Source of the DNA: Diphasiastrum complanatum
Taxonomy: Eukaryota > Streptophyta > Lycopodiopsida > Lycopodiales > Lycopodiaceae
DNA length: 64,000 nt
Reading direction: 5' to 3'
NCBI GenBank assembly: GCA_029204225.1
Contig: CM055103.1
Span: 54,510,426-54,574,425 of the forward strand
Shown here one piece after another: positions 23,430 through 35,181 of the stretch; the stretch's first letter is position 1; every line of letters starts with the position of its first letter. A program made the position numbers and the translations under genes. Under the pieces are notes generated by a model. That model had not been told where the DNA came from, ran no database searches, and saw nothing but the letters and a program-made list of their open reading frames with translations.

Positions 23430-26180
23430 GTGTATTCTATCATCTATACTATCAAGTATCATCCAACCCTGGGACAGATAGATGGCACTCTGAGAGTCCA
23501 TTATCATCGTGCTTGGCCCCTCTTGTGGTATCCTGATTGCCTCCAACATCATTTGCAGCCACACTACCTCATTCGCCACTTTCGAGACTACGACATACTC
23601 AACTTCGTCAGATGATTGAGCTACCAAGGTTTGCTTTTTGCATATCCAGCTGATTGCAGTTCCACACGCTATCGTACATCCTCCAATAATGGACTTGCTG
23701 TCATCTTTGCAGCTTGCCCAGCTCGCATCATTGTAGTGATGCAGCTTGAATCCTTTCTCTTCGTTTCTAGGTCTGTAGGTTAATCCAACATTCTGGGTAC
23801 TCTTCAAATACTGTAGGATTCGTTTGGCCATTTTCCAATATGCTAGACTAGGATTGGAACAGAATTGGCTCAATGCGTAAACAGAGAAGGCCAAATCGGG
23901 TCTGGTACAAATTATTAAGTACATCAGACTGCCAATTAAGTTCTGGTAAGGTATACCTGCCATCTTTTGTTCTTTCTCTTTTGTTTTTGGGCAATCCTAT
24001 TTCGTGAGCTTGGTTCCAACTATCATTGGTGTGGCTTTCTCTTCATAGTCCATCATGTGGTACTACTTCAGCACTTTTTTGGCATACTCTGACTGACTCA
24101 AGTGTATTTCGCCATTTGTTCGATCTCTTCTGATCTCCAGCCCTAGGCATTTTGTTGCTTCTCCAAGATCTGTGATTTTGTAGTTTTCAAAAATCAGACT
24201 CTTCGTGTCTTTGATCAACATCAAGGAATTAGTATCACAAAATTCTTTTCTACTCTTTTAATGTAGACATCACAGTCTGGTTGAGTAGGATTGAAGTCTA
24301 GGGACTTCAGAAGACCATCAAGCTTTTTGTACCAGGCTCTTGATGCCTATTTTAGACTGTAGTTGCATCTCTGCAATCAACAGACATATTGTCTATTGTC
24401 GGGGTCTTCATAGCCTTCAGGTTGCTTCACGAAAATTTTCTCCTCTAGATCTCCGTGGACAAAGGCTGTTTTCACGTCAATCTGGTGAATTTCCAGATTG
24501 TACTGTGTGGCATATGCAAGGAGCAGCCTTATGCTTGTCATCTTGACCATGGGAGAATATGTGTCGAAATAGTCGACACCATATCTCTACATGTAGCCCT
24601 TCGCGACAAGCCTTGCTTTGTAGCGGCCAATAGTGCCATCTGATTTTAGCTTCTTCTTGTACACCCATTTGCAGTCGACTAGTTTTCTGTTTTTTGGTAG
24701 TGGCTCTAATGTCCATGCCTCGTTTCGCCTCATCAACTCAATCTCTTCTGACATTGCCTGTTTCCAAAATTCTCTCTCTGGACTCTAAATAGCTTCTTAG
24801 TATGTAACTGGCTCTTTTGTGAAGCTGCATTACTCGAACTGCGTGTCTTCGTTCCATTGATACAATCTCCTATGCCAGAGTTGAGCTTCATTTTCCAGAA
24901 GCATTTAATATGCTATCAGAGTTGCTAATTATTTTGGCTTGGTAGAGGTTTCCTTCTCTGCATCCGACCGTTAGCAACTTGTTTGTCGTCTTCTCGATCA
25001 TACGGCAAGTGTTGTCGTTGAGCAAAACTTGAATGCCTAGATCTGCCATCTTGGAGATAGATAGCAGATCTTTTCTGAATGAGGGCACATACAGTGCTCC
25101 TAGCAGCTCTGCTTGGTCTGACAGTGTTTGTAGTTGTAGAGAGCCGATGCCCTTGACATCGTGTCTGCTTCCATCTCCTAGAATCACCGCTCTGTCATTT
25201 TCGAGTTCGCAAAAGTTGATCAAGATATTCTTATTGCAAGTTATGTGAGATGTTGCTCCTGAATCATTGACCACATCATAGTCATGTTCGAAGTAGCTTG
25301 TCGAAGCTTCATTGAGTATCGTGAAAGCTTCGTCTCCTCTTTTTGCATCCTTGAAAGATTCTGCAATGTTTGCTTTTTCAGCTTTGTTTTTTCTTTTTGG
25401 GTTGAATCTGCAGTCGTATGCAGAATGCCCTTTCTTCTTGCATTGCATGCAAGGTATTGCTGGATTGAACCAACATTTGTTGGCTCTATGGCCTGGTTTG
25501 TGGTAATGATCGCAGGAAGAAGATTGTTGATTCGAGGACTTCGTCTTCTCGAATCTTGGCTTGTTTTTGTTCTTCTTCTTTCCTTTCGTGAAGAGAGCCT
25601 TCTCTTGATCACTACTTCCCTCTCTTTTGTCTCTCATCAGTCTCTCATTAGCGACAAGACTGACTGCTTTGTCAAATGTCATATTTGGTAGACTCAGTAT
25701 GAGCATTCTCAGTGGTTGATAGGATGGCGGTAGAGATTTCATGAAGTACATCAGCTGTTGTGGTGCTGGGACTGGTACTCCTGTCCTGATGCAGCGAGTT
25801 GAGCGAAGATCATTTTGATCTTCTCAACTTGCTAATCCAACTGGTTGCCATCCCACCGTATTGATTGTAGCTGATTGTGAAGGTGCATGATTGAAGCTAC
25901 AGTTCTCACTTCATAATTCTGTTTTAATTTTTCCCATGCTGCATGGCTGCTTTCGCAGTCTTCAATCTACATGAGTAGATCTTCATTTATGGACGAAACA
26001 ATGATCGCCATTGCACGCTCATCCTTTCTGATCCATTCAGCTCTCCTCGGGTCTCCCTATGGAGGCTGCACCTCTGAGAGCTCGGTCACCGACCAGATGC
26101 CTTCGCCGTTCAGGAGTGTTTTCTGTAATTTGCGCCATTGAGACTGATTGATACTCTGGTTTGGATTGTGTGACAACCTG
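23430..26180 (-). pseudogene. Copia B gag-pol lacking integrase
   Basis: Minus strand, from high to low. Gag starts near 26140 with several stops. Gag C-terminus and protease are open at 24888-25751, with a first knuckle of altered form (CDHYHKPGHRANKC), an intact second knuckle 'CMQCKKKGHSAYDC', protease 'VNDSGATSHIT', and pre-integrase 'LGDGSRHDVKGIGS'. Immediately after this the sequence passes into reverse transcriptase ('VDCKWVYKKKLKSDG' near 24660), so the whole integrase is deleted. In RT the YVDD block is also missing near 24215, between 'FVILI' and 'TKSLIFENYKITDLGEA'. RNase H ('DASWASCKDDSKS') is open at 23424-23963 and truncated before its end. Confidence 0.88.
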
Positions 26181-26182
26181 TT

Positions 26183-26195
26183 TGCTCTAATACCA
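26183..26195 (-). other. Copia B primer-binding site
   Basis: TGGTATTAGAGCA on the minus strand, one or two changes from the canonical site, adjacent to an LTR edge at 26196. Confidence 0.8.
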
Positions 26196-26710
26196 TGTTG
26201 CGAGAGCATGTGCGTGGGACTGATTCGTGTTCGTCCTTACTTCGTCTTCTTTATTGCGAACAATTTTCTGTCCTTTAATTTTCTTTTGTGCGGAAGCCCT
26301 TACATGATCCCAGATACTCGACTACGCATCACAGAATATATTTTATTCTAGCAATCATGACACACAACACAAGACAAGATGCACAAAAATAGAGTAACTG
26401 AATTATCAGTTTTAGTTTAGAGTGAATTCGTAAGTGTCTCGCTCGTTGGCGGAATGACATTCTACTCTTTTGTTGTGTTCTGCTCGCTGGCAGACTTTCA
26501 TGCACAACTATGGTGTATTTTCTTTCTTACTCTATTCATTATGTCTCTCTCTAACTCTCACAGATCTCTGTATTCACTCCTTTATTATGATCCAAAGAGG
26601 ATCATTTATACCTCCACTATGTGAAGTTTACAAGATAGCTAAACATAGAATCACATCAATAGTTAATGCTAATCAACTAGTTAGTTAGTTTGTGTCATTG
26701 CTACTCATTT
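26196..26710 (-). repeat. 5' LTR of copia B
   Basis: The edge at 26196 is fixed by the primer-binding site. The outer edge near 26710 is approximate. It contains two similar sub-blocks ('gtctcgctcgttggcgg' and 'tctgctcgctggcag'). The LTR at 22929 has a comparable 'gtctcgctagcgg' block but is otherwise different. Confidence 0.6.
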
Positions 26711-27024
26711 CAGCTGGGCATGAAGCCCGTTGAGCTGCCAGCTGGTAGCGCGAAAGATTTTTTTTTCATCTATTTCGTAATCTCCCGTTTGCTTTCATTC
26801 ATTTAGTTTTCATTTTACGTCCCTTTTTCGGCTTTGCGGTCCTGGAGGTGTGTTTGCGATTCGCGATTGATTCGCAAATCATTTGTGCTTCGAGTCAAAG
26901 ACACGTTGACTGTCGTGAATTGTTCTCATTCGTGCTTCAAGTCAAGGTCATGTTGACTATCATGAATTGTTCGACCTTCGTGTCTTGTTTGTGCTGCGAC
27001 AAAGTTGTAGGAGTTCACCATTTA
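26711..27024. other. No gene seen
   Basis: Contains two diverged copies of 'cgtgcttcaagtcaaggtcatgttgactatc' near 26885 and 26932. Nothing coding is recognised. Confidence 0.5.
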
Positions 27025-28330
27025 TGACGCCAAGCCTCACCAAACCATAAGCAAACCAAATAGGCTATTAAGCCTTATATTGACATTATCAATGATCTAC
27101 ACTGAACTAATGACGGCTATCTTCTAGAGGCCATTATTGATCCTGCTATTAAGGCTACTACTCAGCTCGTCAACAATTTCCTGGTGGTTGGCAACTTCAA
27201 AAAGACCATATTACTTCCCAGATTTTGCATAGGATGGTTGAGTCTCAGGCCAAGATAGCCAAGACCATCTTTGGAGAGCTCAAAAGAGCCATCAAGAGCA
27301 ATACCAAGTAGCAATTTGTTGTTGGTCCTATGTTGTCACTCCTAGCAGCCTCCTACCTTGAAAATAAAATCCATGATTTCTGTATGGATTCTGTGCTTTC
27401 TATATATGAAGAAACACCGGCCGAGTCATCTCAATAGGCATCCAGTTCACATAGGCGATGTCATCCATGCAGCAAGATCATCATTCCTGACTCGCCTTCC
27501 GTGTCACAATGTCGTACTAGGCAAACATCTTCAGTTGTGCTTCTACCCCCTATTGCTATTCGCACTGAACTACCTATTCCCTCCGCCTCTGATGCTTCCC
27601 TTGCCTCTGCTTCCTCTCAAGGAAAGTCTATGACCATTGGGACTACTATTCCCATCATAGCTGCCAAGGCCGCCTCACCTCCACACACATGAGCTGTTTT
27701 CCCAAACACCCAGTATTTCATGGACATGTTCGATGATTCAGGATTTTTTGTCATGCCCCAGAGCCCTGCACCCTTTGAACTCCAATCCCCTGAAAGAGGA
27801 TTCAAATAGTTCCATGATACTACTACTGGTTTTGAAAACTCTTTTCAGATTAACTAGCAACATAAATTTGAAGCCACACCAGCCACAATTTGGGTTGGGC
27901 AAGCTGACAAATTACCAAAGTAGTTCGATGCCACAGTGCCTAAGAGCTATGAAAAAGAGTTATAGGCACCTGCTCCACGCCAACCAGGGACAGCACCACC
28001 AGGTCCTTTTGCTGCTACCACCTCCACAATAATAGATTCTGGTGATGCTCTTGGTTTAGTCTTAAGCCTTACACAAGTGATTTAGTCTATGCTAGATAAG
28101 AAAAAAAAAATGGAACAACGCATATCAGATATGGGATCTGAGAATACAATCATCAGCCAGAAAGTTTTCACTGTCTGCGAGGGTTCAGAAATACCTCTTT
28201 GCTCAGATCTTCACCAGTAATTTGTACTAACTCTCGCAGGCTTCATCACTTATGTAAAAAGACATTTTGAAGCCAATGGAATGGTCTACGAGAGTTACTT
28301 TTGCGAGGATTTGATGGATCTTCTGATTTT
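27025..28330 (+). pseudogene. Unrecognised degenerate coding remnant
   Basis: Plus-strand coding-like segments in changing frames: 'LHRMVESQAKIAKTIFGELK' near 27230, a Ser/Ala/Pro-rich stretch 27501-27690 ('PSASDASLASASSQGKS'), then 'FMDMFDDSGFFVMPQSPAPF' and 'EKELQAPAPRQPGTAPPGPF' up to 28020. Stops interrupt them about every 100-200 bp. The composition resembles an N-terminal Gag or a linker of a gypsy element, but no knuckle or enzyme motif is present and I cannot assign it. Confidence 0.35.
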
Positions 28331-28710
28331 AGTGATTTTTAGACACTCATTTCTGCTCACTAGTATCGAACTAACCCTCGCAAGCTCTTATGTGTCCTTG
28401 TCTCACTGAGATGGAACTTCAAAATTCTCTACAAAGGTTCTTGGCCACTAGAACTGAAAATTTTTGTGTATGATTTTCCCGTCTTTTCCTCACTGAGAAC
28501 CTTTGCAAGAGCGCTTAAACTGAGAACTAACTCTTGCAAGCTTCTCTGTGCCTTGGTCTTACTGAGATGGAACTTCAGAGATCTCTATGAGAGTTTTTAT
28601 GAAGATCTGAATTTTTTTTTGTTTTTTAAAAGGGTTTTTGGATTTTTTATGGTTGTTCTCTAATTTTTTAAAATTTGCTTGGAACTAACTCTCATAGGCT
28701 TCAATGTAGG
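28225..28710. repeat. ~150-bp tandem repeat, four units
   Basis: Units begin with 'gaactaactctcgcaagctt' variants near 28225, 28370, 28521 and 28681 (spacing about 145-160 bp). Units two and three share 'cactgagatggaacttca'. This lies in what would be the leader of the minus-strand gypsy element whose PBS is at 29041. Confidence 0.7.
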
Positions 28711-29040
28711 TCTAGGACAGTACCTTGGAGCTGTTGTCAGTCATGCGAAGGTTGGTTCCCACTGGTTTTGGAGGAAACAAAATCTGATGAGAATTTTGTT
28801 TCTTTTTTCCTCCAAAATACAAATTTGAGTGTTTTTATGGGTTTTTCAAGGTTTTTGGCTAGATGTCAAGCCCTGAGAGGCTTTTTAGAGCCTCCTATAC
28901 CCTATCACACCTCCTCCGCTAGTTGTGAATAGTCCAAGCACAAGAAAATACAGAAAACTAGCTAACTCTACCCAAAATCCTCCTAAAAACACTCTAAAAA
29001 ACAAGAACTAAAAAAAATCAACTTAACTAGTTAGTGAAAG
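28711..29040 (-). other. Gypsy leader, no gene seen
   Basis: Sequence between the tandem repeat and the gypsy primer-binding site. In the minus-strand sense it is the start of the untranslated leader. Short frames have no recognisable content. Confidence 0.5.
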
Positions 29041-29062
29041 CCTATCCCTGGCAACGATGCCA
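29041..29062 (-). other. Gypsy primer-binding site
   Basis: The minus strand reads TGGCATCGTTGCCAGGGA, close to the well-known plant gypsy site TGGCGCCGTTGCCGGGGA. It marks the internal side of a minus-strand gypsy LTR starting at 29064. Confidence 0.75.
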
Positions 29063-29063
29063 C

Positions 29064-29290
29064 TGTAGGGTGTAGGCAAGGTTGTGGCGAGCAGCTCTCC
29101 ACCTGTCAAAAGTGTTAGAACACTTGGATAGGATCCTAACCTAGCTTAGTTGCAAGATCTAGTTGCTTCTACTCTTTTCACTAACACTACACCACCTATC
29201 ATCAACGAACTCAATTGAAGCCGTTTTTGTGCCTACTGATTTGTGCCAGCTTCAAGCACTCACGTTTTTGATAATTATACAAAGAAAAAT
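29064..29290 (-). repeat. Gypsy LTR fragment
   Basis: LTR edge TG at 29064 beside the primer-binding site. The LTR is probably cut near 29290 where a plus-strand copia remnant begins. The outer boundary is not determinable here. Confidence 0.5.
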
Positions 29291-31700
29291 CAAAATTTTA
29301 AATAAAATAAATCCACAGAATCATATTATTATGAGAGGAAGAGCAACATGCAATCTGGATCAAAATTTGGTTCAAGATCAAATTCTTCATCATTCTAGCT
29401 AATGCATAAACTATTCTGCAAATACTGTAAGATGGCTGGTCCATCTCATCAGGGACTGCAGAACACTCAAGTACAACAATGAAAGAAAGAAGTAGTCCCA
29501 ACAGCAAGCCAATGTTGCCTGAACCAGTCACTTGATCCAGCAACAAGAGGAGGATGAAGCTGCCTTCATGACCAAGGTCAAAAATATGTAGGATATCGAT
29601 TCCTAGTACTTGGACTCCAAAGCAACTCAACACGTGACTCACCATCGAGACTGGTTCCAAAGCTACAAGCTTTTTATCCATTCTAGAGTTGTGTAACTTG
29701 AACAATTCATCCCATTCCATTGAAGGTGAAGGAACAGTCAAGGTCGAATTTCAAAGAGGTGATATTAACTTGTTATCCAATGTTTTACATGTTCCGAACT
29801 TTACCAAAAATATGCTTTCTATAAGCGAAATCACTGATTCAGGTCATAGGGTAGAATTTGATACAGAAGGTTGCACCATTCTTGACAAGTCACGAAAAAT
29901 TTTAACCTTTGATAGACATTGCGACTATCTTTATAAGCTTAGTCACTACTATTCCATAAATATTCAAGCTCTTCACACATCTACTTTTGATTCAACTAAC
30001 ATGTTGTAGCATTTCAGATTAGGCCATTTGAACTTAGTATTCAACAAATGTCAAATCAGAATCTAGTTCAAGATCTTCCTTCCATTAGCAAATCTGATAC
30101 TCTTTCTAAAAGCTGTATTATCAACAAGCATGCTAGAACTCCATTTATTTCTGGTACTGTTTATACTTCTAGAGATTTGCTAGATCTTGTACATAGTGAT
30201 ATTTGTGGCCCAATGCAGACTTCTTCCACAGAGGGAGCTCTTTATTTTCTAGCTTTTATTGATGATTTTTCTCAAAGAATTGCAACTTATTTTTTGAAGA
30301 ACAAATTTGAGACTTTCAAGTCTTCAAGCAGTTCAAGGCATTTGCAGAAAATCAAACTGAAAGGAAAATAAAAGCTCTACATTCTGATGGAGGGGGAGAA
30401 TACACCTCCACTGAGTTCAAGGAGTTTTGCAAGGCCTATGGAATACATCAACAATACTACTCACCACAGTCCAACAAATCGGAGTAGCAGAAAGAAAAAA
30501 TATGAGTCAATATCGATCCATCGTGACTAAGGCCTTGAATGACAAGACACCTTATGAGATGTGGATTGGATTGAAACCATCACTAAAAAATATTCGAGTT
30601 TTTGGTTGCATTTCCTACATTCAGATCCCTATTGATCTAAGAAAGAAACTGGACAACAAAAACAAAAAATCGACTTTCATAGGCTACTCCCCATATCACA
30701 AGGCATACAAGCTCTACAATCTGGACACCCAGAAAGCATTCACCAGTAGAGATGTCATTCACCAATAGAGACGTCATTTTTGTGGAAGACCAGTTTTATG
30801 ACCACAAGGGAAAAGCTCGAGAAAATTCCAATCCAATTATCGAAAACAGCTCCAAGATTGATAATCAAAAAATTGATACTGACTCGGAAAATGAGTCAGA
30901 ATCTCAACATATCGAACAACATCAAAGGATCAAATTTTAACCCAGAAGATCAAGTCGATTCAGATAGCCTCCGTCCCGATTCATAGATGATCCAACTTAT
31001 TATTTTGTGTAGGAACCAAACACTCTCTCCGAGGCATTGTCAACACCCGATGCTGATAAGTAGAAAGCTGCAATAGACTCAGACTTTGATCCTCTAATTG
31101 AGAATCAAACGTGGAATGTAACTGAACTACCAAAGGATCAAAATTCGATTCCATGCAAATGAATATTCAAAGTCAAGGATGACGTTGAAGACACATTAAA
31201 TCGATACAAGGCCAAACTGGTTGCCAAAGATTTTTTTCACAAATTTCAGACTTGGATTCTTCCGAGACCTTCAGCCCAATAGTCAAGCATGCTTCAATCC
31301 GTTTATTACTTTCATATGCAGCTGTAGCAGATCTCGAAGTTCATCAAATGGATGTCCAAACTGTTTTCCTCAGTGGAACCATTGAAGAGGAAATTTATAT
31401 GTCACAGCTAGAGGGATACAAGATGAAGGGTAAAGAGCACCTAGTGTGCAAAATTCACAAAGCTCTGTATGGTCTGAAACAGTTTCCCTTAATCGAGAAT
31501 AGTTTTACTCCAAACTCGACAGATTCGAATGTTTATTTCAAGTCTGTATCAAATTCCTTCATCATCATCACTCTTTATGTAGATGATACGTTACTGATCA
31601 GTAACAATACAAATTTGTTGAAGGATACCAAATGCATGCTAGCACATGAATACATGATGATTGATATGGGTCCAGCCCAGTATTGTCTCGGAATAACATA
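29291..31700 (+). pseudogene. Copia D gag-pol, broken
   Basis: Plus-strand copia polyprotein in many frames. Knuckle 'CKYCKMAG' is disrupted by an inserted base near 29440. Protease near 29600 reads LDSKAT where DSGAT is expected, losing the flap glycine. Pre-integrase is open 29689-30009 and integrase is 30048-30371 ('LVHSDICGPM', 'FIDDFS'). A 'SDGGGEYT' segment near 30385 is in another frame, and 'IGVAERKN' lies at 30478. The integrase end is 30427-30768. A 20-bp tandem duplication at 30735-30775 ('attcaccagtagagatgtc') breaks the frame. RT at 31252-31701 contains 'LYVDDTLLISNN'. It ends near 31700, lacking RNase H and LTRs. Confidence 0.88.
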
Positions 31701-33350
31701 GTGACCAAAAAAAAAAATGACCTAGACACCCGTTTTCTCAAAAAGTTAAAAATTATTTGAAAATTTGCCAAAATATTGAATGTCAAATTTATAAAAGACA
31801 GTAAAAAAAAAAAAAAAGTTTCATTTTGTTATAAAATATGAAAATTGCAAAATTTGTCTCAATTGCAAAATTTCAAATGTGAACAGACTTTCAGATTTTC
31901 ATAATTATAAATTTCAAATTCTCAAACTTTCAAGTTTATCTTTTCGAGAAACAATTTTAAAATTTAAGTGATTTGAACGGTTTAAAATTTCTAAAATCAA
32001 GTTATTTGTTGTTGTTTTTTTAAATACACATATTTAAGTTATTTATGAGTAATTATGATGACTAAAATATCAATACCTAAAATTGATTATACTGAAAAAT
32101 GTGTACAAGGTACAACTAAAAAATTTGTGAAAAAATGTATCACTTTACATTATCAATCTTGCTCCTCATATTAATACCACCGTTTTTTTTAAATTAGAGG
32201 TTTCAAAATGAGACTATCTTAAAAGGCTCGAACCACATTTAGATCAATTAAATACAAAGCATAATCTATAATGAGGTTTTACATAAACTAAATACAATGC
32301 ATGGTCTATAATGAGATTTGTGTGAGAAGCAAAAAATCCAAGAGCAAGCAAAAGAAGAGTTTATTGTCAAATTGAGTTTGACGAGGATCCATTTCCACAC
32401 CACTGACTTCACATTTTGATTGAGAGAATTTGTGAGAGTTTCTTGGCTGAGAAAGGTGGTCGTTTGAAATCCTACAGTGTGGCATATACTTATTAGCTTC
32501 CATCTAAGGTGGAAAAAAACTCAAGGATTTGCTAATATCGTGAAAAATTAGTTTGTTAGCTTCTTACAAAGTTGAGAATCACAGAAACAGGGTAGGCTTT
32601 CTAGGTGATGTAAATGCAAGGGTTAGGGCGATCTTAAAATTAAAAGAAACAACACAAGATGGGGTTGTTAGTAGTGCATGTAAGAAGTAGATTTATAAAC
32701 TTTTGCTGCCAGAATTTAGTTCCTTGATGCCTTGGAAAGGAAGAAACAAGCTAGTTTCATGAGCTAAGTTTCTCGTCTTCTGCAGGGTTTAACTTTTCGG
32801 AAGCCTAGACATAAAACAACGAAAAACTGAAAATTGTAAAAGAAATTTATGCCAGTAACACTTGAATCGTGATATTTGTAGAATAAACCATGTTAGGCAG
32901 ATGAGTGATTCAAGACATTGCTTTGAATCCCAATTGTAAATGGTCTTGAATGGTTGATTGTGCACATTTTTGCTTCAGGAAGTTTGATCAACCAGTTAAT
33001 ACACAGCTCAATACAAGCACTGACCGCCGCATTGGGGGTTTTGTCACCCATAGCAAAGGCATCATTTCTGTCTGGTGAAATGATCTGATTAAGACAGCTT
33101 TTTCGAAACTCATCTTCCTTGTCAATGCTGCGATGTGGCTTCTTGAACCCTAATTAATAACCAATGACCTCCTCCCACAAATAATCTAAAAAAGAAATGC
33201 TTTTGGTGCCGTATATCAAACCAAATGTTTTTCTACGACATGCTCTACAAGATCTTGATCTCAACTTCTAGATTCATATTATGGAAGCGAATGTTATCCA
33301 AAATTGAAATGTGCACTCGTAGTGAGTGGATGGCTGAACTCAGCTTCTTG
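31701..33350. other. No gene recognised (1.65 kb)
   Basis: AT-rich intergenic DNA with A- and T-runs at 31710-32200. Short frames at 32306-32503 (minus) and a few residues such as 'TDRRIGGFVTHSKG' near 33025 (plus) do not amount to an identifiable domain. Confidence 0.5.
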
Positions 33351-33561
33351 AATGAGTAATCAAATTAAGGAGTGTACTCTGCTATTCACCAGCATCCGGA
33401 AGAGCTCGTTCGCCTGCTGCTCTAAAAGCCCCAGGCCCTTCCCAAGCTTCTTCGACTGCTCTCTCAAATTCCCAGCTAGTCGCCTCAACTCAAAAGCTTG
33501 CAGCTCGTCTTCAACAATACATCATCATCCAAGATATCATGGAGCTACTTAATGATGACAT
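33351..33561. other. Short Ser-rich open frame, unassigned
   Basis: Plus-strand frames with Ser-rich composition run into the mitochondrial rRNA fragment. They show no recognisable domain and are probably not genes. Confidence 0.4.
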
Positions 33562-33625
33562 CTCACGCAATATTGCTGGATCAGGCTTTCGCTCATTGTC
33601 CAAGATTTCCCACTGCTGCTCCCCT

Positions 33626-33667
<42 letters not shown>

Positions 33668-33833
33668 GAAAAGACCAGCTAAGTATCATTAGCTTGGTCA
33701 GCCTTTACCCAACCAACTACCTAATACTACGCAGGCTCATCAAACAACGCTTTTTAGCTTTTGTTTATTCAGGATTTGGCCCAAACTGTTTGGCAGATTC
33801 CCACGCGTTACGCACCCGTTTGCCGCTTCGTTT
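33562..33833 (-). pseudogene. rrn18: Nuclear copy of mitochondrial SSU rRNA fragment
   Basis: The minus strand reads as the 5' domain of a bacterial-type small-subunit rRNA: 'cacactgggactgagacacg', 'gggtgcgtaacgcgtgggaa', 'gcgaaagcctgatccagcaa'. The combination 'cttggacaatg' and 'gcctgatccagcaatat' is the plant mitochondrial form, not the plastid form. It covers about 270 nt (roughly E. coli positions 100-400). The normally invariant stretch before 'gcagcagtggg' is altered (Cs and a missing 'gta'), and both ends break off into unrelated DNA. This is therefore a non-functional nuclear insertion (NUMT). Protein frames across it are spurious. Confidence 0.88.
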
Positions 33834-33889
33834 ACAAAATGAGCAGCACCTCAACCGCAAGCACTACCATCGTAGGCGCTACAATAACT

Positions 33890-34052
33890 TCTTGCATTGT
33901 TCCGTGAGCTCCTACGAGAGCAAAAGTTGCGCTACCATCATTTGAGCAGAAAGGATAAACTATTTCCTCAGAAAAGCTCGCAGGCATTGCAATCGCTTGG
34001 AAAAAAAATAGCTTTTTGCACTGTTCCGCGAGCTCTTGCAAGAGCAAATTTT
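33890..34052. repeat. Direct repeat of ~32 bp
   Basis: 'gcattgttccgtgagctc...gagagcaaaa' near 33895 recurs as 'gcactgttccgcgagctc...agagcaaatt' near 34016, about 121 bp apart. The second copy forms the outer edge of the fold-back element. Confidence 0.6.
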
Positions 34053-34344
34053 TTTTCAAAGGTTTTCGACCCATGCTCAGCATAGGTTTCCTCAGACAAA
34101 GAATCTTTAAATCACATAACAAAAAGACTTTCTATAAACAAAAAGATCCTCCTATGCCGAGCATAGTGAAAAAAAATTTGGCTATGGCCGCATAGCCTAT
34201 TTTTTTTTGGCTATGCTCGGCATAGGAGAATCTTTTTGTTTATAGAAAATCTTTTTATTATGTAATTTAAAGATTCTTTTTCTGAGGAAAAGATTGACCT
34301 ATGTTGAACATAGGTCAAAAACTTTTGAAAAAAAATTTGCTCTT
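34039..34344. mobile_element. Fold-back inverted repeat (MITE-like)
   Basis: Two arms of about 148 and 154 bp, roughly 85-90% complementary by eye, meet at a centre near 34188 ('ggctatg gccg catagcc'). Arm ends read 'aagagcaaattttttttcaa' on the left and its complement on the right. Nested inside are shorter palindromes: 34152-34166 (ctatgccgagcatag), 34211-34226, and a perfect 21-nt one at 34296-34316 (arms GACCTATGTT / AACATAGGTC). No coding capacity. It could be a fold-back or MITE element, or a small-RNA hairpin locus. Confidence 0.7.
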
Positions 34345-35181
34345 GAGCATAGCCAATTTTTTTGGCAAACTCAAGTATCCAGGCACAGGAATCGAGACTT
34401 GCCCTCGCATAGACAAAGTGTAGGAACAGAACTTTCATAGTTTCTCAAAAATCGATGTTAAATTTTTTACAGAAGCATGTAGACCTTTTTATGAGTAATA
34501 CTCTTTAAAAAAACGACAGGCTTTAAAGAATGTAGGTTTTTTAGAATAACTCAAAATAGATTTCTAGAGCATTGAAGTTTTTTTATGGGATTGTTGTTTT
34601 TGGGACTATATTCAAAGCTGAAAATCACATCCATATCAACTCAAATCAAAGTTGAATAATAAATAATTGTGCTCTATAGCAATATCCGTTCATTTGCAAT
34701 GCTCAGCATACCAAAAGTTTCTCTTGTTATGCTTAGTATAGCAAGAGAAACTACGTGAAAGTTTTAGAAACACAAAAAAATTAATTTCCTGAAATTTTAA
34801 AAAATTCAAATTTTGAAAATTAAAAATCAGAAGACTTAAAAAACCAAAAGAATTAAAAAGACCAAAAAATTAAAAAATTCAAGAAAATGAAAATTTAGAA
34901 AGTTAAAAATAAAAATATTGTTTTTTTTTTAAATTAAAATAATAAAAAATCAAAAAATCATAAATATCAACATAATATAGTATCATAAAATCATAAAATC
35001 ATAAAAAACTAATATTAAAAATTAAAATCTTTTAGAAATTTGATTTTTTCTAAAGATTTAAAAAAAAATAAAAACTAAAAACTAAACTAAAAGTAAATGA
35101 ATTTGAATACTTATATTAAATATTGAGATAAAAATATAATTCAAAATTAAAACATAAGAACACTTTGATAATTCACAAATA
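34345..35181. other. AT-rich, no gene seen
   Basis: Strongly A/T-rich, with 'aaaatt'-type low-complexity sequence from 34760 to 35170. Two more short palindromic motifs of the fold-back type occur at 34699-34709 (atgctcagcat) and 34728-34743. Confidence 0.6.

Noticed and set aside
33352-33945. Protein frames overlapping the rRNA-like region
   Set aside because: The sequence reads on the minus strand as mitochondrial SSU rRNA; the frames are incidental.
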